NCBI RefSeq assembly: GCF_009765705.1
Contig: NZ_LMUX01000021.1
Location: forward strand, 1,545,752-1,609,751
Reading direction: 5' to 3'
Length of the DNA stretch: 64,000 bases
Source of the DNA: Burkholderia sp. L27(2015)
Lineage (GTDB): Bacteria > Pseudomonadota > Gammaproteobacteria > Burkholderiales > Burkholderiaceae
The notes below the pieces were generated by a model. The model made no database searches. It saw only the letters and a program-made list of their open reading frames with translations, and was not told the origin of the DNA. Position numbers and translations under genes: made by a program. This document shows positions 53,643 through 62,553 of this stretch, in pieces (the stretch's first letter is position 1; each line of letters starts with the position of its first letter).

Positions 53643-54560
53643 ATGGATAGGCTGCGCGCTTTTGAAGTGTTCGTGACGGTGGTGAGCCGGGGCAGCTTCA
53701 CGCGCGCAGCCGATGCGCTCGAAACATCGCCCGCCAACGTGACTCGCTACGTGAATGAGTTGGAAGGGCATCTCGGCACGCGCTTGCTGAATCGCACCTC
53801 ACGCAGGCTTTCTCTCACCGAGGGCGGCGAGACCCTTTACGCCCGCTGCAAATCTATTCTTGACGACGTTGCCGAGACTGAGGGACTCGTGTCGTCAACC
53901 TCGGTCAAACCGCGCGGTCGACTACGCATCAATGCACCTGTGAGCTTTGGGATTTTGCATCTGGCGCCGCTATGGCCGGAGTTCATGCGGAAATATCCCG
54001 ACGTGGAACTCGACATTGCGTTGAGTGACCGAGTGGTCGATATCGTCGAGGAAGGCTATGACCTCGCCATTCGCATCTCACGCGCCGGCTCAACCAACCA
54101 GGCAGCCCGGAAGCTGGCGACATCGAGAAACATCCTGTGTGCATCGCCAGCCTATCTGGCGCGTTGCGGATACCCCGCAGTGCCCGCTGACTTGATTGAG
54201 CATCGATGTATCGGCTATTCGTATGCGGCGGCCGGCGACGAGTGGCAACTGATCGATGTAGACAGTAAGCCTCACGCCGTGAAGGTCAACTGCCACATGC
54301 ATACCGATAACGGCGATACGGCGCGCGCGGCGGCACTCGCTGGGCAAGGCGTGATCTGGCAACCCACGTTCCTGGTCGGCGGCGACCTACGCGCCGGCAA
54401 ACTCGTTCAGGTCTTGCCTGAGTATCGCTTGCCTGATATCGATGTACTCGCGTTGTACCCGAGCCGTCGACATCTGAGTGCGAAGATACGCGCGATGGTC
54501 GATTTCCTGGTGGATGCGTTCGGCGGGGTGCCGCCGTGGGATCGGGCGGATGGAGCTTGA
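53643..54560 (+). CDS. LysR-family transcriptional regulator (CrgA/TrpI-like)
   Basis: 305 aa. Helix-turn-helix MDRLRAFEVFVTVVSRGSFT and RAADALETSPANVTRYVNEL, then LLNRTSRRLSLTEGGETLYA and the effector domain (LRINAPVSFGILHLAPLWPE). Divergent from the SDR 52739. Regulates by the operator at 53609-53631, just before its own start. Confidence 0.93.
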   Translation: MDRLRAFEVFVTVVSRGSFTRAADALETSPANVTRYVNELEGHLGTRLLNRTSRRLSLTEGGETLYARCKSILDDVAETEGLVSSTSVKPRGRLRINAPVSFGILHLAPLWPEFMRKYPDVELDIALSDRVVDIVEEGYDLAIRISRAGSTNQAARKLATSRNILCASPAYLARCGYPAVPADLIEHRCIGYSYAAAGDEWQLIDVDSKPHAVKVNCHMHTDNGDTARAAALAGQGVIWQPTFLVGGDLRAGKLVQVLPEYRLPDIDVLALYPSRRHLSAKIRAMVDFLVDAFGGVPPWDRADGA

Positions 54561-54786
54561 GTGGGTGCTTCCCATCGAGATCGGGGCAATAGACGCAGCC
54601 GGCCAGGTCCGCGACGAACATCCGATTACCGGGAACGTTGAGCGCGACGCCGATTCCCTCCATCAGGTGCGCAACGAGGACAGGCGACTACGACATTCGA
54701 TGCGGCACCAGATTGCACTGCATATAATCTGGCTCACGGCCCAATGTCTTCCCGACACACGACAATTCCAACCGTCGAGGTAACGC

Positions 54787-55746
54787 ATGACGAGGTCCCC
54801 CTTTACATCCAGACAGATCGTCTACCTTGCCCTGGCGGGCGACGTGCTGGTCACCGTCACCAAGGGGATCGCAGCCGCATTGACGGGAAGCGCGGCCATG
54901 CTGAGCGAAGCTGTCCATTCGCTGGTCGATTCGGCCAACGAAGCGCTACTGCTGCACGGATACAGAATGGCGGCTCGCCGCCCCGACAGTCTCCATCCGC
55001 TAGGCTACGGCCGCGAACTCTATTTCTGGAGCTTCATCGTCGCTCTTATGCTGTTCGGACTCGGCGCGGGCGTATCGCTTTACGAAGGCGTGCAACGCAT
55101 CCTGACGCCGAAGGAGATCGATCATCCGTATGTCAACTACATCGTGCTGGCGTGCGCCTTCGTGTTCGAGAGCGTCTCGTGGCTCGCCGCATTCCGCAAG
55201 CTTCGAGCGACCCGCGGCGGTCTCGGTTATTGGGAAGCCATTCACAAGAGCAAGGACCCACCTTCCTTCATGGTGCTGTTCGAGGACAGCGCAGCACTTC
55301 TGGGCATCGTCATCGCGGCGCTCGGTATTTTTCTTTCACAAAAGCTGGCGCTTCCCGTGCTCGATGGAGTCGCGTCCGTGATGATTGGACTTGTACTCGC
55401 GTGCGTCGCGACCATCCTGGCCAACGAAAGCAAAAGCCTGCTCATCGGCGAGCAGGCGTCGCCCGTGCTCGTCTGCGCCGCGATGGCTTTGGCGTTGGAG
55501 GAGCAGGGAGTTGTCAGTGCGAATGGAGCCCTTACTGTCCACCTGTCTCCGGACCAGATTCTCGTAGCATTGAGCGTTGAATTTAGTGAGGAGCTACGGT
55601 CACCGGAAATAGAGCGTTGCGTGGAATCCATAGAAACGAGGATCTGCAACGCGCATCCGGAGATCGTCGCGCTGTTCATCAAACCGCAGACGCGACAGAG
55701 GTTCGAGCAGTGGAAAGCAACGCGTTACGGCCGGGCCGACGGGTGA
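54787..55746 (+). CDS. Cation diffusion facilitator (CDF) transporter
   Basis: 319 aa with about five or six membrane segments and a C-terminal cytoplasmic domain. Metal-site motifs: SEAVHSLVDSANEALLLHGY in the second span (His-x3-Asp in place of the usual Asp-x3-Asp) and EDSAALLGIVIAALGI in a later span. Exports divalent metal (Zn, Mn, Fe or Co cannot be told) by proton antiport. GAGG precedes the ATG. No metal regulator is adjacent. Confidence 0.9.
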   Translation: MTRSPFTSRQIVYLALAGDVLVTVTKGIAAALTGSAAMLSEAVHSLVDSANEALLLHGYRMAARRPDSLHPLGYGRELYFWSFIVALMLFGLGAGVSLYEGVQRILTPKEIDHPYVNYIVLACAFVFESVSWLAAFRKLRATRGGLGYWEAIHKSKDPPSFMVLFEDSAALLGIVIAALGIFLSQKLALPVLDGVASVMIGLVLACVATILANESKSLLIGEQASPVLVCAAMALALEEQGVVSANGALTVHLSPDQILVALSVEFSEELRSPEIERCVESIETRICNAHPEIVALFIKPQTRQRFEQWKATRYGRADG

Positions 55747-55781
55747 AGATGAGGGGTAAACGCTGGTCCGGATGTACCGCC

Positions 55782-57056
55782 TCACGCGCTCGCGCGTCCG
55801 CGCGGTCCGGTCTCGCGCATGAACATCGCAAGCACCATGGCGAGCGCGATGCCACCGAGCAGCCACGACCCGGCTGTGCGGAACACCGGCAGGTTCATTG
55901 CGCCGCCGTTTGCGAGGTGGCCGAGCAGCTTGCCATACACGGGCGTGAGTAACGCGCTGAATGAGAACACCAGGAAATTGATCGCACCGCTGGCGCTGCC
56001 TTTCACGTTGTCCGGATTGACTTCCTTGATCACCGTGTAGGGCAGCATTGCCGCACCGGAGCCGACGCCGAGCAGCAGGCCGAGCACGTAAGGCGGCGCC
56101 ACACCGGCAGGCAGATAGTAAATGCCAGCGCCCGCCGCAAGCATGAGCATCGCGCCGGCGATCAACACCGGCTTGCGGCGGCCGAGCCGGTCGGACAGGT
56201 AGCCTAACAGTGGGCAGCCGATCACCCAGCCAAGCGGCACCATGCTCACGCGATTGACGGCTTCTGCATAGCTGACGTTGAGACCGTTGTGCAGGAACGG
56301 AATACCCCAGATCATGTCCCCCACCGTAGTCGGCAAGAACAGCAGGCCGGCGCAGAAACCGCAAAGGTAGGACTGCGGATTGGACAGCACTGTCTTGTAC
56401 GGCGCGAACATCTTCATCCACAAGCGCTGGCTGGCTGGGCTATCGTCATGGACCGCCGGTGTCACGATGAGCACGAGCACGGCGATCAAAAGGATTACGA
56501 CGCCGGACATCCACCAGAACTGCTGCCACGTGATGAGGCCGTGAATCAGCGGCGCAACGGCGAACTGACCTGCGGAGCCGCCCAGCATGCCGAAGCATTG
56601 AGTGAAACCGACCGCCGTCGCGAGAGAACGCGGCGGAAAGCCGCGCGTGGCAAGATACACCGCACCGATAAACCCACACGCCGAACCCGCGCCTTGCAGC
56701 AGGCGGCCGATCTGTGCAGCCTCCACGGTGCCCAGGCCGAACAGCGCTGCCCCGACGGCAACGAGGACGATGCCGGCCGGAATGACGGCCCGGCCACCGA
56801 GCCGATCGAGCAATGCACCGCAAACGATCGAGAACAGCGCGTAGGTATAGTAGTACAGGCCGACGAGGGCACCCACACCCAGCGCATCGCGGGCGAACGC
56901 CGCACTCAACTCGGGCATCATCACGCCCGGTGCGGAGCGCAACATGTACTGCATGAAGTAGAACGCGGCGCAGAAAAGCCACGCGATGACGAAACCCATG
57001 TGCATGGGCTCGCGGGCTGATGCAACATTGACAGTGCTTACGGCGTTGCTGGACAT
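55782..57056 (-). CDS. MFS transporter
   Basis: 424 aa with about 12 membrane segments. Signatures: MLRSAPGVMMPELSAAFARD, GALLDRLGGRAVIPAGIVLV and LGYLSDRLGRRKPVLIAGAM. It resembles the metabolite:proton symporter or lactate/nitrate-type MFS members rather than multidrug pumps. It starts 25 bp after the poxB stop on the same strand, so both are probably one operon, and it may import or export an organic acid related to pyruvate or acetate (inference). Confidence 0.9.
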   Translation of the reverse strand: MSSNAVSTVNVASAREPMHMGFVIAWLFCAAFYFMQYMLRSAPGVMMPELSAAFARDALGVGALVGLYYYTYALFSIVCGALLDRLGGRAVIPAGIVLVAVGAALFGLGTVEAAQIGRLLQGAGSACGFIGAVYLATRGFPPRSLATAVGFTQCFGMLGGSAGQFAVAPLIHGLITWQQFWWMSGVVILLIAVLVLIVTPAVHDDSPASQRLWMKMFAPYKTVLSNPQSYLCGFCAGLLFLPTTVGDMIWGIPFLHNGLNVSYAEAVNRVSMVPLGWVIGCPLLGYLSDRLGRRKPVLIAGAMLMLAAGAGIYYLPAGVAPPYVLGLLLGVGSGAAMLPYTVIKEVNPDNVKGSASGAINFLVFSFSALLTPVYGKLLGHLANGGAMNLPVFRTAGSWLLGGIALAMVLAMFMRETGPRGRASA

Positions 57057-57081
57057 GGCTCGATTTCCATTGCGGGCTGAA

Positions 57082-58803
57082 TTATCGGAACAGATTGACC
57101 TTTGCGAGGTCAATGAGCTGCTGGCCTCGACCATCCATGACGGCACGAAGCATAAACAGTCCAAAGTGGTAAGTTTGGTCAGCGGTGGTCGCAGGAGGCA
57201 TCACGAGCTCCTGGCGTGCGCTCACTACGTCGACGAGAGCCGGACCCGGATGCGCGAATGCTTCGCGCAGGGCCCCTTCCAGCTCCGCAGGGTGCTCGAC
57301 GCGCACGCCTTTGATTCCAATCGCATTGGCCATCGCAGCGAAGTTCGGATTTTTCAGGTCACATCCCGTATCAATGAACCCACTGGCCTTCATCTCCATT
57401 TCCACGAAGCCCAGCGTTCCATTGTTGAGCACGACGACTTTGACCGGCAAACCCGCTTGAATCAGCGTCAAAAACTCACCCATCATCATGGTGAAGCCGC
57501 CGTCACCCGACATCGAAATCACCTGCCGGTCTCTGAAGGCGGCCTGCGCGCCAATCGAATGCAACAGCGAGTTGGCCATCGAGCCGTGATTGAACGAACC
57601 GACCAGCCGTCGTTTGCCGTTCATCTTCAGATATCTGGCCGCCCATGCGACGGGGGTACCGACGTCGCAGGAGAAGATGGCGTCCTCGTTCGCGAGTTCG
57701 CTGACGAGGCGGGTCACGTACTGCGGATGGATGGTGCTGCTGCCCGATTCCGGCTGCGCGAGCGCATCCAGACTCTTGCGAGCCTTGCGATAGTCGTCGA
57801 GCGCGTGATTCAGGAAGCTGCTGTCCGCGTTCTGCTGAATCATTGGAAGAAGTTCATCGAGCGTATCTTTGACGGTTCCCAATACGCCGAGCTCTATCGA
57901 GCAGCGATTGCCGAGTGCTTCCGCCCTTGTATCGACTTGCGCGATGGTCACCCCCTCCGGGTAGAACTGCCGATAAGGAAAGTCGGTGCCCAACATCAGG
58001 AGCATGTCGCAACTCTTCATCGCTGAATAGCCGGAGGTGAACCCGATAAGGCCCGTCATCCCCACATCGAACGGGTTATCGTATTCGATGTACTCTTTTC
58101 CTCGCAGCGAGTGCACTATCGGCGCTTGCAGCTTACGGGCGAGTTCTACGACTTCCGCGTGGGAGTCCTTGCAACCCGCACCACAAAGCAGCGTCACTCG
58201 CGACGACTGGTTCAACAGACTCGCGAGCTTGGCGACTTCGTCGTTCGATGGGTGTATCACCGGAGCGCAAGGGGCACTCCATTTCGGCGCCGATTTTGTG
58301 AGAGGTCCCAATGCCACATTGCCCGGTATGACGACAACAGCGACGCCTTTACGCGCAACTGCCGTGCGGATGGCACGACTCAAAACTTGCGGTAGTTGGT
58401 CAGGACTGTGGACGACTTCGACGTAGTGGCTACATTCCTTGAACAGCATTTCGGGGTGGGTAGACTGAAAATAGTCGATGCCGATTTCCGTACTGGGGAT
58501 ATGTGCGGCGATAGCAAGAACAGGAACTCCGCTACGATGGCTGTCGAACAAGCCGTTGATAAGGTGCAGATTCCCGGGGCCGCAGCTTCCACAACAGACT
58601 GCGAGCTGCCCCGTGAGATGAGCCTCGGCGCCAGCGGCGAAAGCCGCGCTTTCCTCATGCCGCATGTGAACCCATTCAATCGAACCGTCTCGGCGCAGGG
58701 AATCAGTGAATCCATTAAGCGAATCCCCCACGACACCGTACACACGCTTCACTCCGGCACTTACTAATGCACCAACCATGTAGTCGGCCGCTATCGTTGC
58801 CAT
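57082..58803 (-). CDS. poxB: Pyruvate dehydrogenase (quinone)/pyruvate oxidase-type ThDP enzyme
   Basis: 573 aa, thiamine-diphosphate flavoenzyme of the PoxB group. N-terminal PYR domain with the catalytic Glu50 (MRHEESAAFAAGAE), central FAD-binding domain (CCGSCGPGNLHLINGLFDSH and TLLCGAGCKDS), C-terminal PP domain with the ThDP motif GDGGFTMMMGE...NN. Decarboxylates pyruvate to acetate and CO2, passing electrons to quinone. The C-terminal tail (MDGRGQQLIDLAKVNLFR) fits the membrane-binding end. ThDP-dependent lyases with other substrates are alternatives. It is upstream of the MFS gene in one operon. Confidence 0.9.
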   Translation of the reverse strand: MATIAADYMVGALVSAGVKRVYGVVGDSLNGFTDSLRRDGSIEWVHMRHEESAAFAAGAEAHLTGQLAVCCGSCGPGNLHLINGLFDSHRSGVPVLAIAAHIPSTEIGIDYFQSTHPEMLFKECSHYVEVVHSPDQLPQVLSRAIRTAVARKGVAVVVIPGNVALGPLTKSAPKWSAPCAPVIHPSNDEVAKLASLLNQSSRVTLLCGAGCKDSHAEVVELARKLQAPIVHSLRGKEYIEYDNPFDVGMTGLIGFTSGYSAMKSCDMLLMLGTDFPYRQFYPEGVTIAQVDTRAEALGNRCSIELGVLGTVKDTLDELLPMIQQNADSSFLNHALDDYRKARKSLDALAQPESGSSTIHPQYVTRLVSELANEDAIFSCDVGTPVAWAARYLKMNGKRRLVGSFNHGSMANSLLHSIGAQAAFRDRQVISMSGDGGFTMMMGEFLTLIQAGLPVKVVVLNNGTLGFVEMEMKASGFIDTGCDLKNPNFAAMANAIGIKGVRVEHPAELEGALREAFAHPGPALVDVVSARQELVMPPATTADQTYHFGLFMLRAVMDGRGQQLIDLAKVNLFR

Positions 58804-59036
58804 TTCACATCTCCACAGGTAAAAAACGGACGTTTCGTTGCGCTATGTTTTTGATGATAATTGGCGCGGAGAAGGACGGCTATTACATGAATCTGCAATC
58901 CGCGCAGAGAAACCATGGGCGCTCGATGCTCGCTGAGCAACGAGGCCAGACACCTGGACGTGCCTTGGATTACATAAATAGGTAACGTTTTTGGCCTGCG
59001 GCTCCATCACCGGCAAGCCGTGCTTTTGAAAGCGGA

Positions 59037-59390
59037 TTATGTGGGCGTCGAAGCGAGGTTCGAATGGTGACTAAGTAGTTGGACATGCACCTGTGCTGGC
59101 TGGACCGGTCTGAGCAGGCGATAGCCGAGAGCCGGCACCGATACAAGCAACTTACGATGTGCGCCCATCATTTTGCGGATCATGCTGATCTGTACGCGAA
59201 GGTTGTTTTCGCCAACTATGGTGGTCGGCCACACTTGGTTTGTAAATTTCTCCTTCGTCACCAGTGCGCCATTGGCCTCGATCAGGATGAGCAACACATC
59301 CATTGCTTTGTAACCGAGTTCGACAAGGACATCGTCGACGTATACCTCTCGTCGGTCCGCGAACACGGTCAGGTTCTCAATGCGAATCAT
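59037..59390 (-). CDS. Stand-alone OmpR-type winged-helix DNA-binding protein
   Basis: 117 aa from the ATG at 59390. The domain MIRIENLTVFADRREVYVDD, LGYKAMDVLLILIEANGALV, FTNQVWPTTIVGENNLRVQI and KLLVSVPALGYRLL is a Trans_reg_C DNA-binding domain, the part that in CadC- and OmpR-like proteins is fused to a sensor or an ATPase. No sensor or receiver follows; the tail is 25 residues. It may be a truncated regulator, or an anti-regulator competing for the same sites. It lies beside the PAS kinase cluster. Confidence 0.75.
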   Translation of the reverse strand: MIRIENLTVFADRREVYVDDVLVELGYKAMDVLLILIEANGALVTKEKFTNQVWPTTIVGENNLRVQISMIRKMMGAHRKLLVSVPALGYRLLRPVQPAQVHVQLLSHHSNLASTPT

Positions 59391-59597
59391 TGCGGTAAAT
59401 GTCCATATGGGTGAGACCGCTGTATTTGGATAGCGATCTGCGCAGGCCAGCGACTCCGATAGCGGCGTCAACTTCATCGAGCCGTGGCGGCTTCAGTGTC
59501 CTACCTGCCTGCGATGGTAGTGGGCAGGATGTCTGAGCGCAATTACATGAAACTGGAGTGATTCTGAATTCGCTTTCGCCCGCCCTTGTTGGAAAAT

Positions 59598-61103
59598 CTA
59601 GGCAGGCAAGACTGGCAGGACGACGCTGAAGGTTGCTCCGTAGCGTTCGTTATTGGCGGCAGTAAGACGTCCCTCATGAGCTTCGATAATGGATCGAGAC
59701 ACGGCGAGCCCGATGCCCATTCCCTTGCTCTTTGTCGTGAAGAATGCGTCGAATATGCTGTCGCCGCCAACGATACCCGAACCGTTGTCGACGACCTCGA
59801 GCAGCACGAACTGGTCGTCAAGGGGGCATGCGGTAATGAGAATCTTAGGCGTGCGTCCCGAGTTTTCCGTGGCCTCTATTGCGTTCATGATCAGGTTAAG
59901 AAGGACCTGCTGAATCTGTATCTGGTCGACGAACACCGGAGGCAGGCTATCGGGCAGATCGAACTCGATCTCGGCGGTATGCTTGGCTTCGTCTTCCTGT
60001 AGCAGTCGTACGGATTCGAGGACCATGTCTTTCACGTTTCGTTGGCGCTTCTGGAACGATTGCCGCTTGAACAGTGCGCGTATGCTTTGCATGGTCTCGT
60101 CGGCGGAGCGAGCATCTCGAACCACGCTTTCCACGGAAGTCCTGGCTTCGCTCAAATTTGGCGGATAGGCTGCGAGCCACCGTTTGCAGGCCTGCGCATT
60201 GGCGATAACGGACGTGAGAGGCTGATTGAGTTCGTGTGCGATGGATGCAGAGAGTTCCGCGACCGTGGCAATCTGGGTTGCCCGTGCGAGGTCCGCCTGA
60301 GCCTGTCTGAGCCGGTCCTCCGCACGCTGCCGTTCGTCGATATCAAGACTGAGTCCGCACCATTGGACAATGTTGCCATCGCAGTCTCTCATTGCTTCGG
60401 CGGTGTGCTGGAACCACCGGTAAGCCCCGTCCTTTCGGCGAAGCCGAGCAACGTGGCTGTACGGTTCGCCAGTCTCGATCGAGTGTGTCCATGCCTGAAG
60501 GAGGCTGTCCACGTCGTCAGGATGAAGAGTCTTCCGATAGCCGAGGTCCGCGAGTTGCGAAACATCCAGACCAACAAAATCGAAGGTTTTTCGATTGATG
60601 TAAGTGAGCCCCCCTCGCGGACTATTGCACCAGAGCATGGCGGGGATGGTCTCAGTCAGTTTCTGCAGCTGATGCTCTCGTTGTTCGAGCGCCATTTCCG
60701 TTTGCTTGAGATATGTGGCCCTCCAGATCATCGCGGGCAATGCGTCTATGAGTCTTCGTAAATTCGGTATGGTTTCTTCGATTTCCATTACGAGGAGGTG
60801 GCGCCGAGAGACCAGTTCGGCACTAAGCCATGCCGCCGCGATCGCGACGGTGCAACGGGCGATAGCGCCGGAGGTAAGAGGAGAGTGATTGAATGCCAAC
60901 GCCGCTGCGGCCATCCCAAGCGAGGCGAACCCGGCAGCCAGGCGCCCGAAGCCGCGGCCAAAAAAGTGCGCGAACAGGATAACGAAGAGGAGGCCAAGGC
61001 AGCCCGTAATGGGTTCCAGTAACCCTGCGACCCCTGACACACCTGATATGGCGACGCCGAGGGCGGCATTGCGAGACGAGTGTGGTATCAACACGGTACG
61101 CAT
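59598..61103 (-). CDS. PAS-domain sensor histidine kinase (FixL-like)
   Basis: 501 aa. N-terminal hydrophobic region (residues 11-97, about three spans), a PAS domain (WCNSPRGGLTYINRKTFDFV through CGLSLDIDERQRAEDRL, about 158-265), then HisKA with His290 (IAHELNQPLTSVIANAQ) and an ATPase domain (NLIMNAIEA, VDNGSGI, GMGIGLAVSR). No haem-binding FixL His is obvious. The FixJ-like regulator lies divergently 368 bp away and is probably its partner. The first span region resembles an MASE1/DUF4118-type sensor. Confidence 0.92.
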   Translation of the reverse strand: MRTVLIPHSSRNAALGVAISGVSGVAGLLEPITGCLGLLFVILFAHFFGRGFGRLAAGFASLGMAAAALAFNHSPLTSGAIARCTVAIAAAWLSAELVSRRHLLVMEIEETIPNLRRLIDALPAMIWRATYLKQTEMALEQREHQLQKLTETIPAMLWCNSPRGGLTYINRKTFDFVGLDVSQLADLGYRKTLHPDDVDSLLQAWTHSIETGEPYSHVARLRRKDGAYRWFQHTAEAMRDCDGNIVQWCGLSLDIDERQRAEDRLRQAQADLARATQIATVAELSASIAHELNQPLTSVIANAQACKRWLAAYPPNLSEARTSVESVVRDARSADETMQSIRALFKRQSFQKRQRNVKDMVLESVRLLQEDEAKHTAEIEFDLPDSLPPVFVDQIQIQQVLLNLIMNAIEATENSGRTPKILITACPLDDQFVLLEVVDNGSGIVGGDSIFDAFFTTKSKGMGIGLAVSRSIIEAHEGRLTAANNERYGATFSVVLPVLPA

Positions 61104-61471
61104 GTCTACCCCGGAATTCGTCGGCGCATTGGATAGTGATACTCTGTGTTCCCGCCACGATTGGCATGATAGGGATTTCTATGCATCCGGTTGTCGATGC
61201 GGCGGCGTTTCAAAGCAGATGTTCCAGCGCCGTATCAGGCGTTACCGGTTGGGCCTATGAGGCGATAAGATAAACTTACAACTTCATACTGCGTGGCGCC
61301 ATTACATATTCATGTAAGGCAGAATACGGCTGCCCATGCTTCCGGGCGACGGTTCGGACGGCTATAATTTTCGGGTCGGCACGACCGTGTGAGATGTCAA
61401 TTCAACGAGACCATCGTGGACCGACCATGCCGACGTTAGGAGAGGCTTTCACCTAACAACAAAGGGGCTTC
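61104..61471. promoter_or_regulatory. Divergent intergenic region of kinase and regulator
   Basis: Holds the promoters of the sensor kinase (minus) and the FixJ-like regulator (plus). On the plus strand a TATAAT-like box occurs at 61363-61368 with a weak -35. TTACAT-ATTC-ATGTAA at 61302-61317 is a perfect 6-bp inverted repeat. No gene is seen here. Confidence 0.5.
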
Positions 61472-62191
61472 ATGGAATCCGCAAGCGAACTGGTCTATTT
61501 GGTCGACGATGACGCACGGGTGCGAGATGCGCTCGCTGCGCTGCTGCGCGCAAACGGAAGACACGTCCAGGCATTCGACTCCGGCAGAGAGTTTCTGGAC
61601 ACACCGCGTCAAAACGTCGTTGCATGTCTGATCCTGGACATGAGAATGCCAGGCATGAGTGGACTGGAAGTTCAGACCCTTGTCAGCAGGGACTCACAGA
61701 TTCCCGTTATTTTCATTACCGGAAGGGGCGATGTGCCGTCCACGGTCCTGGCCATGAAGGGCGGGGCTGTTGAGTTCCTCACAAAACCCCTCGATGAAGA
61801 TGCGTTGATGCGCGCGGTCGATGCGGCACTCGCCAGGGCACATGTGCTTCGCGAGGAGGCGGAGGAGGCCGCGGCGCTCCACGCTCTGCATCAATCGCTG
61901 ACGCCTCGCGAGCAGGAGCTTTTGCCGTTACTCGTCAGTGGCTTGCTCAACAAGCAGGTGGCGGGAGTCCTTGGTATCACTGAATACACCGTGCAGGTAC
62001 ATCGCGGCCACATCATGAAAAAAATGCAGGCGGATTCATTTGCCACTCTGGTCAGGCAGGCAAGCAGACTGCGGCTCGAAACGTCGTCGACACAACATTC
62101 GATGCCTGACGCTAGCACCGATTCTTTGTTGGACTCTATGACTCGGAGAAAAAATGCCCGCGCCTCGGATTCGAACCGTTGCCGTGATTGA
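61472..62191 (+). CDS. Two-component response regulator, FixJ/LuxR type
   Basis: 239 aa. Receiver domain with phospho-acceptor Asp56 (LILDMRMPGMSG) and Lys105 (EFLTKPLDED), then a LuxR/GerE helix-turn-helix (LTPREQELLPLLVSGLLNKQ, VAGVLGITEYTVQVHRGHIM). Partner of the kinase at 59598-61103 by context. AAAGGGG stands before the ATG. Its last 38 bases overlap the start of the next gene, in another frame. Confidence 0.93.
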   Translation: MESASELVYLVDDDARVRDALAALLRANGRHVQAFDSGREFLDTPRQNVVACLILDMRMPGMSGLEVQTLVSRDSQIPVIFITGRGDVPSTVLAMKGGAVEFLTKPLDEDALMRAVDAALARAHVLREEAEEAAALHALHQSLTPREQELLPLLVSGLLNKQVAGVLGITEYTVQVHRGHIMKKMQADSFATLVRQASRLRLETSSTQHSMPDASTDSLLDSMTRRKNARASDSNRCRD

Positions 62192-62519
62192 TGATGATCG
62201 ACGGGTCCTGAAATCGCTTGCCAACCTCCTGGCCTCCGGTGGGTATGAAACACGGACCTACGAATCTGCACTGAATTTCTTCTCCGACGGCGACTCGGGT
62301 CTGGTATGCGTTATCACCGACCTGGGAATGCGACCCATTGACGGCATTCAGGTGCTCGAAAGAACGGTACATTCGAGCGCACTTACGCCCGTCATAATTA
62401 TCACCGGCAAACCGACTGAGTATACGGAAGACTACTATCTGCGCAGGGGAGCATTGGGCTTCTTCAAAAAGCCTATCGATGGAGATGCATTGCTGGACCT
62501 GCTCGATGGTATAGCTTGA
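62154..62519 (+). CDS. Receiver-only response regulator
   Basis: 121 aa, one CheY-like receiver. Phospho-acceptor Asp56 (VITDLGMRPIDGI), acidic pocket Asp13-Asp14-Asp15, and Lys in FFKKPIDGD. No output domain. A GGAGAAAA site precedes the ATG at 62154, and it overlaps the FixJ-like gene by 38 bases. It probably acts as a phosphate sink or allosteric partner for the same kinase. Confidence 0.92.
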   Translation: MPAPRIRTVAVIDDDRRVLKSLANLLASGGYETRTYESALNFFSDGDSGLVCVITDLGMRPIDGIQVLERTVHSSALTPVIIITGKPTEYTEDYYLRRGALGFFKKPIDGDALLDLLDGIA

Positions 62520-62553
62520 TTGTGCTACACGCGCTGTGACCTTTGCATGCCGC

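Noticed and set aside
54744-55580. Plus-strand frame of 278 codons over the cation diffusion facilitator
   Set aside because: Shifted frame with Arg/Ser-rich low-information sequence; the CDF frame has family motifs and a ribosome site.
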